A stretch of DNA of 64,000 nt from Ptiloglossa arizonensis (Eukaryota > Arthropoda > Insecta > Hymenoptera > Colletidae), in NCBI RefSeq assembly GCF_051014685.1, contig NW_027478895.1:62001-126000 (forward strand), given 5' to 3'. Of the stretch, positions 1 through 13,505 are shown in pieces. Below the pieces are notes generated by a model. It was not told where the DNA came from, made no database searches, and saw only the letters and a list, made by a program, of their open reading frames with translations. Every line of letters begins with the position of its first letter. The first letter of the stretch is position 1. The translations under genes were made by a program, and so were the position numbers.

Positions 1-3000
1 CTTTGGATCCAAGAAATGGTTGAGTAGGCAAAAAATTTTTGCAATTCTGCTGCTCCAAACGCTTAACCAGAATGGCCTAGGGAAAAAATACACATACCGT
101 TGTATTCGGGCGAGTTTCTACTTTCAGACGCAGCAGGAATTTTTGGGTTTGGTCAATCCGTTCGCGAGATATGGGACTTTGAAGCTAAGAAATGGTTGAG
201 AAGACAAAAAATTTTTCGCAATTCTGCTGCTCCAAACGCTTAACCAGAATGGGCTAGGGAAAAAGTACACGTACCGTTGTAATCGGGCGAGTTTCTACTT
301 TCACACGCAACAGGAATTTTTGGGTTAGGTCAATCCGTCCGCGAGATATGGGAGTTTGAAGCCAAGAAATGGTTGAGAAGACAACAAATTTTTCGCAATT
401 CTGCTGCTCCAAACGCTTAACCAGAATGGCCTAGGGAAAAAATACACATACCGTTGTAATCGGGCGAGTTTCTACTTTCAGATGCAATAGGAATTTTTGG
501 GTTAGGTCAAGCCGTTCGCGAGATATGGGAATTTGAAGCCATGAAATGGTAGAGAAGGCAAAAAATTTTTCGCAATTCTGCTGCTCCAAACGCTTAACCA
601 GAATGGCCTAGGGAAAAAATACACATACCGTTGTAATCGGGCGAGTTTCTACTTTAAGATGCAATAGGAATTATTGGGTTAGGTCAATCCGTTCGCGAGA
701 TATGAGACTTTGAAGCCAAGAAATGGTTGAGAAGGCAAAAAATTTTTCGCAATTCTGCTGCTCCAAACGCTTAACCAGAATGGCCTAGGGAAAAAATACA
801 CATACCGTTGTAATCGGGCGAGGTTCTACTTTCAGATGCAATAGGAATTTTTGGGTTAGGTCAATCTGTTCGCGAGATATGGGAGTTTGAAGCCAAGAAA
901 TGGTTGAGAAGGCAACAAATTTTTCGCAATTCTGCTGCTCCAAACGCTTAACCAGAATGGCCTAGGGAGAAAATACACATACCGATGTAATCGGGCGAGT
1001 TTCTACTTTCAGATGCAATAGGAATTTTTGGGATAGGTCAATCCGTTCGCGAGATATGGGAGTTTGAATCCAAGAAATGGTAGAGAAGGCAAAAAATTTT
1101 TCGCAATTCTGCTGCTCCAAACGCTTAACCAGAATGGCCTAGGGAAAAAATACACATACCGTTGTAATCGGGCGAGTATCTACTTTCAGATGCAATAGGA
1201 AATTATGGGTTACGTCAATCCGTTCGCGAGATATGGGAGTTTGAAGCCAAGAAATGGTTGAGAAGGCAAAACATTTTTCGCAATTCTGCTGCTCCAAACG
1301 CTTAACCAGAATGGCCTAGGGAAAAAATACGCATACCGTTATAATCGGGCGAGTTTCTACTTTCAGACGCAGCAGGAATTTTTGGGTTTGGTCAATCCGT
1401 TCGCGAGATATGGGGCTTTGAAGCTAAGAAATGGTTGAGAAGAAAACAAATTTTCGCAATTCTGTTGCTCCAAACGCTTAAACAGAATGGGCTAGGGAAA
1501 AAATACACGTACGGTTGTAATCGGGCGAGTTTCTACTTTCACACGCAACAGGAATTTTTGGGTTAGGTCAATCCGTCCGCGAGATATGGGAGTTTGAACC
1601 AAGAAATGGTTGAGAAGACAAAAGATTTTTCGCAATTCTGCTGCTCCAAACGCTTAACCAGAATGGCCTATGGAAAAAATACACATACCGTTGTAATCGG
1701 GCGAGTTTCTACTTTCAGATGCAACAGGAATTTTTGGGTTAGGTCAATCCGTTCGCGAGATATGGGAGTTTGAAGCCAACAAATAGTTGAGAAAGCAAAA
1801 AATTTTTCGCAATTCTGCTGCTCCAAACGCTTAACCAGAATGGCCTAGGGAAAAAATACACATACCGTTGTAATCGGGCGAGTTTCTACTTTCAGATGCA
1901 ATAGGAATTTTTGGGTTAGGTCAAGCCGTTCGCGAGATATGGGAGTTTGAAGCCAAGAAATGGTAGAGAAGGCAAAAAATTTTTCGCAATTCTGCTGCTC
2001 CAAACGCTTAACCAGAATGGCCTAGGGAAAAAATACACATACCGTTGTAATCGGGCGAGTTTCTACTTTAAGATGCAATAGGAATTTTTGGGTTAGGTCA
2101 ATCCGTTCGCGAGATATGAGACTTTGAAGCCAAGAAATGGTTGAGAAGGCAAACAATTTTTCGCAATTCTGCTGCTCCAAACGCTTAACCAGAATGGCCT
2201 AGGGAAAAAATACACATGCCGTTGTAATTGGGCGAGTTTCTACTTTAAGATGCAATAGGAATTTTTGGGTTAGGTCAATCCGTTCGCGAGATATGAGACT
2301 TTGAAGCCAAGAAATGGTTGAGAAGGCAAAAAATTTTTCGCAATTCTGCTGCTCCAAACGCTTAACCAGAATGGCCTAGGGAAAAAATACACATGCCGTT
2401 GTAATCGGGCGAGTTTCTACTTTCAGATGCAATAGGAAATTTTGGGTTACGTCAATCCGTTCGCGAGATATGGGAGTTTGAAGCTAAGAAATGGTTGAGA
2501 AGACAACAAATTTTTCGCACTTCTGCTGCTCCAAACGCTTAACCAGAATGGCCTAGGGAAAAAATACACATACCGTTGTAATCGGGCGAGGTTCTACTTT
2601 CAGATGCAATAGGAATTTTTGGGTTAGGTCAATCTGTTCGCGAGATATGGCAGTTTGAAGCCAAGAAATGGTTGAGAAGGCAACAAATTTTTCGCAATTC
2701 TGCTGCTCCAAACGCTTAACCAGAATGGCCTAGGGAAAAAATACACATACCGTTGTAATCGGGCGAGTTTCTACATTCAGATGCAATAGGAATTTTTGGG
2801 TTAGGTCAATCCGTTCGCGAGATATGGGACTTTGAAGCCAAGAAATGGTTGAGAAGGCAACAAATTTTTCGCAATTCTGCTGCTCCAAACGCTTAACCAG
2901 AATGGCCTAGGGAGAAAATACACATACCGATGTAATCGGGCGAGTTTCTACTTTCAGATGCAATAGGAATTTTTGGGATAGGTCAATCAGTTCGCGAGAT

Positions 3001-5120
3001 ATGGGAGTTTGAATCCAAGAAATGGTAGAGAAGGCAAAAAATTTTTCGCAACTCTGCTGCTCCAAACGCTTAACCAGAATGGCCTAGGGAAAAAATACAC
3101 ATACCGTTGTAATCGGGCGAGTATCTACTTTCAGATGCAATAGGAAATTATGGGTTACGTCAATCCGTTCGCGAGATATGGGAGTTTGAAGCCAAGAAAT
3201 GGTTGAGAAGGCAAAACATTTTTCGCAATTCTGCTGCTCCAAACGCTTAACCAGAATGGCCTAGGGAAAAAATACGCATACCGTTATAATCGGGCGAGTT
3301 TCTACTTTCAGACGCAGCAGGAATTTTTGGGTTTGGTCAATCCGTTCGCGAGATATGGGACTTTGAAGCTAAGAAATGGTTGAGAAGAAAACAAATTTTC
3401 GCAATTCTGTTGCTCCAAACGCTTAAACAGAATGGGCTAGGGAAAAAATACACGTACCGTTGTAATCGGGCGAGTTTCTACTTTCACACGCAACAGGAAT
3501 TTTTGGGTTAGGTCAATCCGTCCGCGAGATATGGGAGTTTGAACCAAGAAATGGTTGAGAAGACAAAAGATTTTTCGCAATTCTGCTACTCCAAACGCTT
3601 AACCAGAATGGCCTATGGAAAAAATACACATACCGTTGTAATCGGCGAGTTTCTACTTTCAGATGCAACAGGAATTTTTGGGTTAGGTCAATCCGTTCGC
3701 GAGATATGGGAGTTTGAAGCCAACAAATGGTTGAGAAAGCAAAAAATTTTTCGCAATTCTGCTGCTCCAAACGCTTAACCAGAATGGCCTAGGGAAAAAA
3801 TACACATACCGTTGTAATCGGGCGAGTTTCTACTTTCAGATGCAATAGGAAATTTTGGGTTACGTCAATCCGTTCGCGAGATATGGGAGTTTGAAGCTAA
3901 GAAATGGTTGAGAAGACAACAAATTTTTCGCACTTCTGCTGCTCCAAACGCTTAACCAGAATGGCCTAGGGAACAAATACACATACCGTTGTAATCGGGC
4001 GAGTTTCTACTTTCAGGTGCAATAGGAATTTTTGGGTTAGGTCAATCCGTTCGCGCGATATGGGAGTTTGAAGCCAAGAAATGGTTGAGAAGGCAAAAAA
4101 TTTTTCGCAATTCTACTGCTCCAAACGCTTAACCAGAATGGACTAGGGAAAAAATACACATACCGTTGTAATCGGGCGAGTTTCTACTTTCACACGCAAC
4201 AGGAATTTTTGGGTTAGGTCTATCCGTTCGCGAGATATGGGAGTTTGAAGCCAAGAAATGGTTGAGAATGCATACAATTTTTCGCAATTCTACAGATCCA
4301 AACGCTTAACCAGAATGCCCTAGGGAAAAAATACACATACCGCTGTAGTCGGGCGAGTTTATACTTTCAGATGCAATAGGAATTTTTGGGTTAGGTCCAT
4401 CCGTTCGCGAGATATGGGAGTTTGAAGCCAAGAAATGGTTGAGAAGGCAAAAAATTTTTCGCAATTCTGCTGCTCCAAACGCTTAACCAGAATGGCCTAG
4501 GGAAAAAATACACATACCGTTGTAATCGGGCGAGTTTCTACTTTCAGGTGCAATAGGAATTTTTTGGTTAGGTCAATCCGTTCGCGAGATATGGGAGTTT
4601 GAAGCCAAGAAATGCTTGAGAAGGCAAAAAATTTTTCGCAATTCTGTTCCTCCAAACGCTTAACCAGAATGGCCTAGGCAAAAAATACACATACCGTTGT
4701 AATCGGGCGAGTTTCTACTTTCAGATGCAATAGGAATTTTTGGGTTAGGTCAATCCGTTCGCGAGATATGGGAGTTTGAAGACAAGAAATGGTAGAGAAG
4801 GCAAAAAATTTTTCGCAATTCTGCTGCTCCGAACGCTTAACCAGAATGGCCTAGGGAAAAAATACACATACTCTTGTAATCGGGCGAGTTTCTACTTTCA
4901 GATGTAATAGGAATTTTTGGGTTAGGTCAATCCGTTCGCGAGATATGGGAGTTTGAAGCCAAGAAATGGTAGAGAAGGCAAAAAATTTTTCACAATTCTG
5001 CTGCTCCAAACGCTTAACCAGAATGGCCTAGGGAAAAAATACACATACCGTTGTAATCGGGCGAGTTTCTACTTTCAGATGCAATAGGAATTTTTGGGTT
5101 AGGTCAATCCGTTCGCGAGA
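1..5120. repeat. Block A: first copy of the left subfamily
   Basis: About 29 monomers of satellite only, no gene. Diagnostic variants are ggatcc at 5-10, aaaaagtacacgtacc, cagacgcagcagg, gaggttctac, and monomers with the 1-bp deletions gaaccaag and atcggcgag. An 11-monomer internal repeat (offset 1945 bp) links about 880-1850 with about 2825-3795. The whole block recurs from 14506 (offset 14505 at both ends, 14151 in the middle because of compensating two-monomer indels). Confidence 0.85.
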
Positions 5121-6514
5121 TATGGGAGTTTGAAGATAAGAAATGGTTGAGAAGGCAAAAAATTTTTCGCAATTCTGCTGCTTCAAACGCTTAACCAGAA
5201 TGGCCTAGGGAAAAAATACACATACCGTTGTAATCGGGCGAGTTTCTACTTTCACATGCAACAGGAACTTTTGGGTTAGGTCAATCCGTTCGCGAGATAT
5301 GGGAGTTTGAAGCTAAGAAATGGTTGAGAAGACAACAAATATTTCGCACTTCTGCTGCTCCAAACGCTTAACCAGAATGGCCTACGGAAAAAATACACAT
5401 ACTGTTGTAATCGGGCGAGTTTCTACTTTCAGATGCAATAGGAATTTTTGGGTTAGGTCAATCCGTTCGCGAGATATGGGAGTTTGAAGCCAAGAAATGG
5501 TAGAGAAGGCAAAAAATTTTTCACAATTCTGCTGCTCCAAACGCTTAACCAGAATGGCCTAGGGAGAAAATACACATACCGTTGTAATCGGGTGAGTTTC
5601 GACTTTCAGATGCAATAGGAATTTTTGGGTTAGGTCAATCCGTTCGCGAGATATGGGAGTTTGAAGACAAGAAATCGTTGAGAAGGCAAAAAATTTTTCG
5701 CAATTCTGCTGCTCCAAACGCTTAACCAGAATGGCCTAGGGAAAAAATACACATACCGTTGTAATCGGGCGAGTTTCTACTTTCACATGCAACAGGAACT
5801 TTTGGGTTAGGTCAATCCGTTCGCGAGATATGGGAGTTTGAAGCTAAGAAATGGTTGAGAAGACAACAAATATTTCGCACTTCTGCTGCTCCAAACGCTT
5901 AACCAGAATGGCCCAGGGAAAAAATACACATACCGTTGTAATCGGGCGAGTTTCTACTTTCACATGCAACAGGAACTTTTGGGTTAGGTCAATCCGTTCG
6001 CAAGATATGGGAGTTTGAATCCAAGAAATGCTTGAGAAGGCAAAAAATTTTTCGCAATTCTGTTCCTCCAAACGCTTAACCAGAATGGCCTAGGGAAAAA
6101 ATACACATACCGTTGTAATCGGGCGAGTTTCTGCTTTCAGATGCAATAGGAATTTTTGGGTTATGTCAATCCGTTCGCGAGATATGGGAGTTTGAAGACA
6201 AGAAATCGTTGAGAAGGCAAAAATTTTTTCGCAATTCTGCTGCTCCGAACGCTTAACCAGAATGGCCTAGGGAAAAAATACACATACCGTTGTAATCGGG
6301 CGAGTTTCTGCTTTCACATGCAACAGGAACTTTTGGTTTAGGTCAATCCGTTCGCGAGATATGGGACTTTGAAGCCAAGAAATGGTTGAGAAGGCAAAAA
6401 ATTTTTCGCAATTCTGCTGCTCCAAACGCTTAACCAGAATGGCCTAGGGAAAAAATACACATACCGTTGTAATCGGGCGAGTTTCTACTTTCAGATGCAA
6501 CAGGAATTTTTGGG

Positions 6515-6522
6515 TGACGTCA
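6515..6522. other. TGACGTCA palindrome in a variant monomer subfamily (first of at least 22)
   Basis: Most monomers read gggttaggtcaatcc here, an intermediate class gggttacgtcaatcc, and a subset gggtgacgtcaatcc. The last creates the perfect 8-bp palindrome TGACGTCA, the core bound by CREB/ATF and plant TGA-type bZIP proteins. Copies start at 6515, 10408, 13416, 23141, 28451, 29690, 29867, 30752, 33584, 37480, 40668, 40845, 46514, 46691, 49526, 50588, 50765, 53954, 55016, 55722, 57315 and 61034. None was seen in blocks A, A' or A''. Many carry the linked change gagatttggg downstream. Binding is not implied by sequence alone. Confidence 0.85.
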
Positions 6523-8374
6523 ATCCGTTCGCGAGATTTGGGAGTTTGAAGCTAAGAAATGGTTGAGAAGGCAAAAAATTTTTCGCAATTCTGCTGCTTC
6601 AAACGCTTAACCAGAATGGCCTAGGGAAAAAATACACATTCCGTTGTAATCGGGCGAGTTGCTACTTTCAGATGCAATAGGAATTTTTGGGTTAGGTCAA
6701 TCCGTTCGCGAGATATGGGAGTTTGAAGCCAAGAAACGGTAGAGAAGGCAAAAAATTTTTCACAATTCTGCTGCTCCAAACGCTTAACCAGAATGGCCTA
6801 GGGAAAAAATACACATACCGTTGTAATCGGGCGAGTTTCTACTTTCAGATGCAATAGGAATTTTTGGGTTAGGTCAATCCGTTCGCGAGATATGGGAGTT
6901 TGAAGCCAAGAAATGGTTGAGAAGGCAAAAAATTTTTCCCAATTCTGCTGCTTCAAACGCTTAACCAGAATGGCCTAGGGAAAAAATACACATACCGTTG
7001 TAATCGGGCGAGTTTCTACTTTCAGATGCAATAGGAATTTTTGGGTTAGGTCAATCGGTTCGCGAGATATGGGAGTTTGAAGACAAGAAATCGTTGAGAA
7101 GCCAAAAAATTTTTCGCAATTCTGCTGCTCCAAACGCTTAACCAGAATGGCCTAGGGAAAAAATACACATACCGTTGTAATCGGGCGAGTTTCTACTTTC
7201 AGATGCAATAGGAATTTTTGGGTTAGGTCAATCCGTTCGCCAGATATGGGAGTTTGAAGCCAAGAAATGGTAGAGAAGGCAAAAAATTTTTCACAATTCT
7301 GCTGCTCCAAACGCTTAACCAGAATGGCCTAGGGAAAAAATACACATACCGTTGTAATCGGGCGAGTTTCTACTTTCAGGTGCAATAGGAATTTTTGGTT
7401 AGGTCAATCCGTTCGCGAGATATGGGAGTTTGAAGCCAAGAAATGCTTGAGAAGGCAAAAAATTTTTCGCAATTCTGTTCCTCCAAACGCTTAACCAGAA
7501 TGGCCTAGGGAAAAAATACACATACCGTTGTAATCGGGCGAGTTTCTACTTTCAGATGCAATAGGAATTTTTGGGTTAGGTCAATCCGTTCGCGAGATAT
7601 GGGAGTTTGAAGACAAGAAATGGTAGAGGAGGCAAAAAATTTTTCGCAATTCTGCTGCTCCGAACGCTTAACCAGAATGGCCTAGGGAAAAAATACACAT
7701 ACCGTTGTAATCGGGCGAGTTTCTACTTTCACATGCAACGGGAACTTTTGGGTTAGGTCAATCCGTTGGCGAGATATGGGAGTTTGAAGCCAAGAAATGG
7801 TTGAGATGGCATACAATTTTTCGCACTTCTGCTGCTCCAAACGCTTAACCAGAGTGGCCCACGGAAAAAATACACATACCGTTGTAATCGGGCGAGTTTC
7901 TACTTTCAGATGCAATAGGAATTTTTGGGTTAGGTCAATCCGTTCGCGAGATATGGGAGTTTGAAGCCAAGAAATGGTTGAGAAGGCAACAAATTTTTCG
8001 CAATTCTGCTGCTCCAAACGCTTAACCAGAATGGCCTAGGGAAAAAATACACATACCGTTGTAATCGGGCGAGTTTCTACTTTCAGATGCAATAGGAATT
8101 TTTGGGTTAGGTCAATCCGTTCGCGACATATGGGACTTTGAAGCCAAGAAATGGTTGATGCGGCAAAAAATTTTTCGCAATTCTGCTGCACGAAACGCTT
8201 AACCAGAATGGCCTAGGGAAAAAATACACATACCGTTGTAATCGGGCGAGTTTCTACTTTCAGATGCAATAGGAATTTTTGGGTTAGGTCAATCCGTTCG
8301 CGAGATATGGGAGTTTGAAGATAAGAAATGGTTGAGAAGGCAAAAAATTTTTCGCAATTCTGCTGCTTCAAACG

Positions 8375-9480
8375 CTTAACCAGAATGGCCTAGGGAAAAA
8401 ATACACATACCGTTGTAATCGGGCGAGTTTCTACTTTCACATGCAACAGGAACTTTTGGGTTAGGTCAATCCGTTCGCGAGATATGGGAGTTTGAAGCTA
8501 AGAAATGGTTGAGAAGACAACAAATATTTCGCACTTCTGCTGCTCCAAACGCTTAACCAGAATGGCCTACGGAAAAAATACACATACTGTTGTAATCGGG
8601 CGAGTTTCTACTTTCAGATGCAATAGGAATTTTTGGGTTAGGTCAATCCGTTCGCGAGATTTGGGAGTTTGAAGCCAAGAAATGGTAGAGAAGGCAAAAA
8701 ATTTTTCACAATTCTGCTGCTCCAAACGCTTAACCAGAATGGCCTAGGGAGAAAATACACATACCGTTGTAATCGGGTGAGTTTCGACTTTCAGATGCAA
8801 TAGGAATTTTTGGGTTAGGTCAATCCGTTCGCGAGATATGGGAGTTTGAAGACAAGAAATCGTTGAGAAGGCAAAAAATTTTTCGCAATTCTGCTGCTCC
8901 AAACGCTTAACCAGAATGGCCTAGGGAAAAAATACACATACCGTTGTAATCGGGCGAGTTTCTACTTTCACATGCAACAGGAACTTTTGGGTTAGGTCAA
9001 TCCGTTCGCGAGATATGGGAGTTTGAAGCTAAGAAATGGTTGAGAAGACAACAAATATTTCGCACTTCTGCTGCTCCAAACGCTTAACCAGAATGGCCTA
9101 CGGAAAAAATACACATACTGTTGTAATCGGGCGAGTTTCTACTTTCAGATGCAATAGGAATTTTTGGGTTAGGTCAATCCGTTCGCGAGATATGGGAGTT
9201 TGAAGCCAAGAAATGGTAGAGAAGGCAAAAAATTTTTCACAATTCTGCTGCTCCAAACGCTTAACCAGAATGGCCTAGGGAGAAAATACACATACCGTTG
9301 TAATCGGGTGAGTTTCGACTTTCAGATGCAATAGGAATTTTTGGGTTAGGTCAATCCGTTCGCGAGATATGGGAGTTTGAAGACAAGAAATCGTTGAGAA
9401 GGCAAAAAATTTTTCGCAATTCTGCTGCTCCAAACGCTTAACCAGAATGGCCTAGGGAAAAAATACACATACCGTTGTAA
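8375..9480. repeat. 3-monomer (531-bp) tandem higher-order repeat
   Basis: Two adjacent 531-bp units carry the same ordered set of three monomers: caaatatttcgcac with cctacgg; ttcacaattc with gggagaaaa; and gtgagtttcgac with gacaagaaatcg. Marker caaatattt lies at 8521 and 9052. The same trio occurs at 5336 and 5867, and singly at 12060, 24794 and 26918. This is the shortest clear higher-order period in the window. Confidence 0.8.
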
Positions 9481-12400
9481 TCGGGCGAGTTTCTACTTTC
9501 AGATGCAAGACGAATTTTAGGGTTAGGTCAATCCGTTCGCGAGATATGGGAGTTTGAAGCCAAGAAATGGTTGAGAAGGCAAAAAATTTTTCGCAATTCT
9601 GCTGCTTCAAACGCTTAACCAGAATGGCCTAGGGAAAAAATACACATACCGTTGTAATCGGGCGAGTTTCTACTTTCAGATGCAATAGGAATTTTTGGGT
9701 TATGTCAATCCGTTCGCGAGATATGGGAGTTTGAAGACAAGAAATCGTTGAGAAGGCAAAAAATTTTTCGCAATTCTGCTTCTCCGAACGCTTAACCAGA
9801 ATGGCCCAGGGAAAAAATACACATACCGTTGTAATCGGGCGAGTTTCTACTTTCACATGCAACAGGAACTTTTGGGTTAGGTCAATCCGTTCGCGAGATA
9901 TGGGAGTTTGAATCCAAGAAATGCTTGAGAAGGCAAAAAATTTTTCGCAATTCTGTTCCTCCAAACGCTTAACCAGAATGGCCTAGGGAAAAAATACACA
10001 TACCGTTGTAATCGGGCGAGTTTCTACTTTCAGATGCAATAGGAATTTTTGGGTTATGTCAATCCGTTCGCGAGATATGGGAGTTTGAAGACAAGAAATC
10101 GTTGAGAAGGCAAAAATTTTTTCGCAATTCTGCTGCTCCGAACGCTTAACCAGAATGGCCTAGGGAAAAAATACACATACCGTTGTAATCGGGCGAGTTT
10201 CTGCTTTCACATGCAACAGGAACTTTTGGTTTAGGTCAATCCGTTCGCGAGATATGGGACTTTGAAGCCAAGAAATGGTTGAGAAGGCAAAAAATTTTTC
10301 GCAATTCTGCTGCTCCAAACGCTTAACCAGAATGGCCTAGGGAAAAAATACACATACCGTTGTAATCGGGCGAGTTTCTACTTTCAGATGCAACAGGAAT
10401 TTTTGGGTGACGTCAATCCGTTCGCGAGATTTGGGAGTTTGAAGCTAAGAAATGGTTGAGAAGGCAAAAAATTTTTCGCAATTCTGCTGCTTCAAACGCT
10501 TAACCAGAATGGCCTAGGGAAAAAATACACATTCCGTTGTAATCGGGCGAGTTGCTACTTTCAGATGCAATAGGAATTTTTGGGTTAGGTCAATCCGTTC
10601 GCGAGATATGGGAGTTTGAAGCCAAGAAACGGTAGAGAAGGCAAAAAATTATTCACAATTCTGCTGCTCCAAACGCTTAACCAGAATGGCCTAGGGAAAA
10701 AATACACATACCGTTGAGATCGGGCGAGTTTCTACTTTCAGATGCAATAGGAATTTTTGGGTTAGGTCAATCCGTTCGCGAGATATGGGAGTTTGAAGCC
10801 AAGAAATGGTTGAGAAGGCAAAAAATTTTTCCCAATTCTGCTGCTTCAAACGCTTAACCAGAATGGCCTAGGGAAAAAATACACATACCGTTGTAATCGG
10901 GCGAGTTTCTACTTTCAGATGCAATAGGAATTTTTGGGTTAGGTCAATCCGTTCGCGAGATATGGGAGTTTGAAGACAAGAAATCGTTGAGAAGCCAAAA
11001 AATTTTTCGCAATTCTGCTGCTCCAAACGCTTAACCAGAATGGCCTAGGGAAAAAATACACATACCGTTGTAATCGGGCGAGTTTCTACTTTCAGATGCA
11101 ATAGGAATTTTTGGGTTAGGTCAATCCGTTCGCCAGATATGGGAGTTTGAAGCCAAGAAATGGTAGAGAAGGCAAAAAATTTTTCACAATTCTGCTGCTC
11201 CAAACGCTTAACCAGAATGGCCTAGGGAAAAAATACACATACCGTTGTAATCGGGCGAGTTTCTACTTTCAGGTGCAATAGGAATTTTTGGTTAGGTCAA
11301 TCCGTTCGCGAGATATGGGAGTTTGAAGCCAAGAAATGCTTGAGAAGGCAAAAAATTTTTCGCAATTCTGTTCCTCCAAACGCTTAACCAGAATGGCCTA
11401 GGGAAAAAATACACATACCGTTGTAATCGGGCGAGTTTCTACTTTCAGATGCAATAGGAATTTTTGGGTTAGGTCAATCCGTTCGCGAGATATGGGAGTT
11501 TGAAGACAAGAAATGGTAGAGAAGGCAAAAAATTTTTCGCAATTCTGCTGCTCCGAACGCTTAACCAGAATGGCCTAGGGAAAAAATACACATACCGTTG
11601 TAATCGGGCGAGTTTCTACTTTCACATGCAACGGGAACTTTTGGGTTAGGTCAATCCGTTGGCGAGATATGGGAGTTTGAAGCTAAGAAATGGTTGAGAA
11701 GACAACAAATTTTTCGCACTTCTGCTGCTCCAAACGCTTAACCAGAGTGGCCCACGGAAAAAATACACATACCGTTGTAATCGGGCGAGTTTCTACTTTC
11801 AGATGCAATAGGAATTTTTGGGTTAGGTCAATCCGTTCGCGAGATATGGGAGTTTGAAGCCAAGAAATGGTTGAGAAGGCAAAAAATTTTTCGCAATTCT
11901 GCTGCTTCAAACGCTTAACCAGAATGGCCTAGGGAAAAAATACACATACCGTTGTAATCGGGCGAGTTTCTACTTTCACATGCAACAGGAACTTTTGGGT
12001 TAGGTCAATCCGTTCGCGAGATATGGGAGTTTGAAGCTAAGAAATGGTTGAGAAGACAACAAATATTTCGCACTTCTGCTGCTCCAAACGCTTAACCAGA
12101 ATGGCCTACGGAAAAAATACACATACTGTTGTAATCGGGCGAGTTTCTACTTTCAGATGCAATAGGAATTTTTGGGTTAGGTCAATCCGTTCGCGAGATA
12201 TGGGAGTTTGAAGCCAAGAAATGGTAGAGAAGGCAAAAAATTTTTCACAATTCTGCTGCTCCAAACGCTTAACCAGAATGGCCTAGGGAGAAAATACACA
12301 TACCGTTGTAATCGGGTGAGTTTCGACTTTCAGATGCAATAGGAATTTTTGGGTTAGGTCAATCCGTTCGCGAGATATGGGAGTTTGAAGACAAGAAATC

Positions 12401-13505
12401 GTTGAGAAGGCAAAAAATTTTTCGCAATTCTGCTGCTCCAAACGCTTAACCAGAATGGCCTAGGGAAAAAATACACATACCGTTGTAATCGGGCGAGTTT
12501 CTACTTTCAGATGCAATAGGAATTTTTGGGTTAGGTCAATCCGTTCGCGAGATATGGGAGTTTGAAGCCAAGAAATGGTAGAGAAGACAAAAAATTTTTC
12601 ACAATTCTGCTGCTCCAAACGCTTAACCAGAATGGCCTAGGGAAAAAATACACATACCGTTGTAATCGGGCGAGTTTCTACTTTCAGATGCAATACGAAT
12701 TTTAGGGTTAGGTCAATCCGTTCGCGAGATATGGGAGTTTGAAGCCAAGAAATGGTTGAGAAGGCAAAAAATTTTTCGCAATTCTGCTGCTTCAAACGCT
12801 TAACCAGAATGGCCTAGGGAAAAAATACACATACCGTTGTAATCGGGCGAGTTTCTACTTTCAGATGCAATAGGAATTTTTGGGTTAGGTCAATCCGTTC
12901 GCGAGATATGGGAGTTTGAAGACAAGAAATCGTTGAGAAGGCAAAAAATTTTTCGCAATTCTGCTGCTCCGAACGCTTAACCAGAATGGCCTAGGGAAAA
13001 AATACAAATACCGTTGTAATCGGGCGAGTTTCTACTTTCACATGCAAAAGGAACTTTTGGGTTAGGTCAATCCGTTCGCGAGATATAGGAGTTTGAAGCC
13101 AAGAAATGCTTGAGAAGGCAAAAAATTTTTCGCAATTCTGTTCCTCCAAACGCTTAACCAGAATGGCCTAGGGAAAAAATACACATACCGTTGTAATCGG
13201 GCGAGTTTCTACTTTCAGATGCAATAGGAATTTTTGGGTTAGGTCAATCCGTTCGCGAGATATGGGAGTTTGAAGACAAGAAATCGTTGAGAAGGCAAAA
13301 AATTTTTCGCAATTCTGCTGCTCCGAACGCTTAACCAGAATGGCCTAGGGAAAAAATACACATACCGTTGTAATCGGGCGAGTTTCTGCTTTCACATGCA
13401 ACAGGAACTTTTGGGTGACGTCAATCCGTTCGCGAGATTTGGGAGTTTGAAGCTAAGAAATGGTTGAGAAGGCAAAAAATTTTTCGCAATTCTGCTGCTT
13501 CAAAC

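Larger units (their letters stand above)
5121..13500. repeat. Block B: second satellite subfamily with internal 22- and 3-monomer duplications
   Basis: About 47 monomers with no gene. Diagnostic variants are caaatatttcgcac, cctacggaaaaaa with actgttg, gggtgagtttcgac, gaagacaagaaatcg, and the ctgttcctcc monomer. A 3893-bp offset links about 5890-7960 with 9783-11860. A 531-bp offset links neighbours at about 5.2-5.9 kb and 8.4-9.5 kb. The first 650 bp recur at 8317 (offset 3185). The part after 9.2 kb reappears in block B' from 22.1 kb. Confidence 0.8.

Noticed and set aside
85..94. Nuclear-receptor-like half site AGGTCA inside ttaggtca of most monomers
   Set aside because: A six-base word occurring once per 177 bp is expected by chance and there is no paired half site at a standard spacing.
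1..177. Three 59-bp subrepeats within the 177-bp monomer
   Set aside because: The A/T tracts lie at roughly thirds, but the sequence between them shows no convincing similarity by eye and the spacings (about 57, 69 and 51 bp) are unequal.
7682..8017. Minus-strand frames of 75-111 codons recurring through the window (also 9629-9964, 14052-14387, 27672-28007, 28911-29246)
   Set aside because: They are translations of the satellite itself, two monomers long, appearing wherever the CCTAGG stop has mutated. There is no start context, intron signal, domain or selection signal, and most monomers keep the stop.
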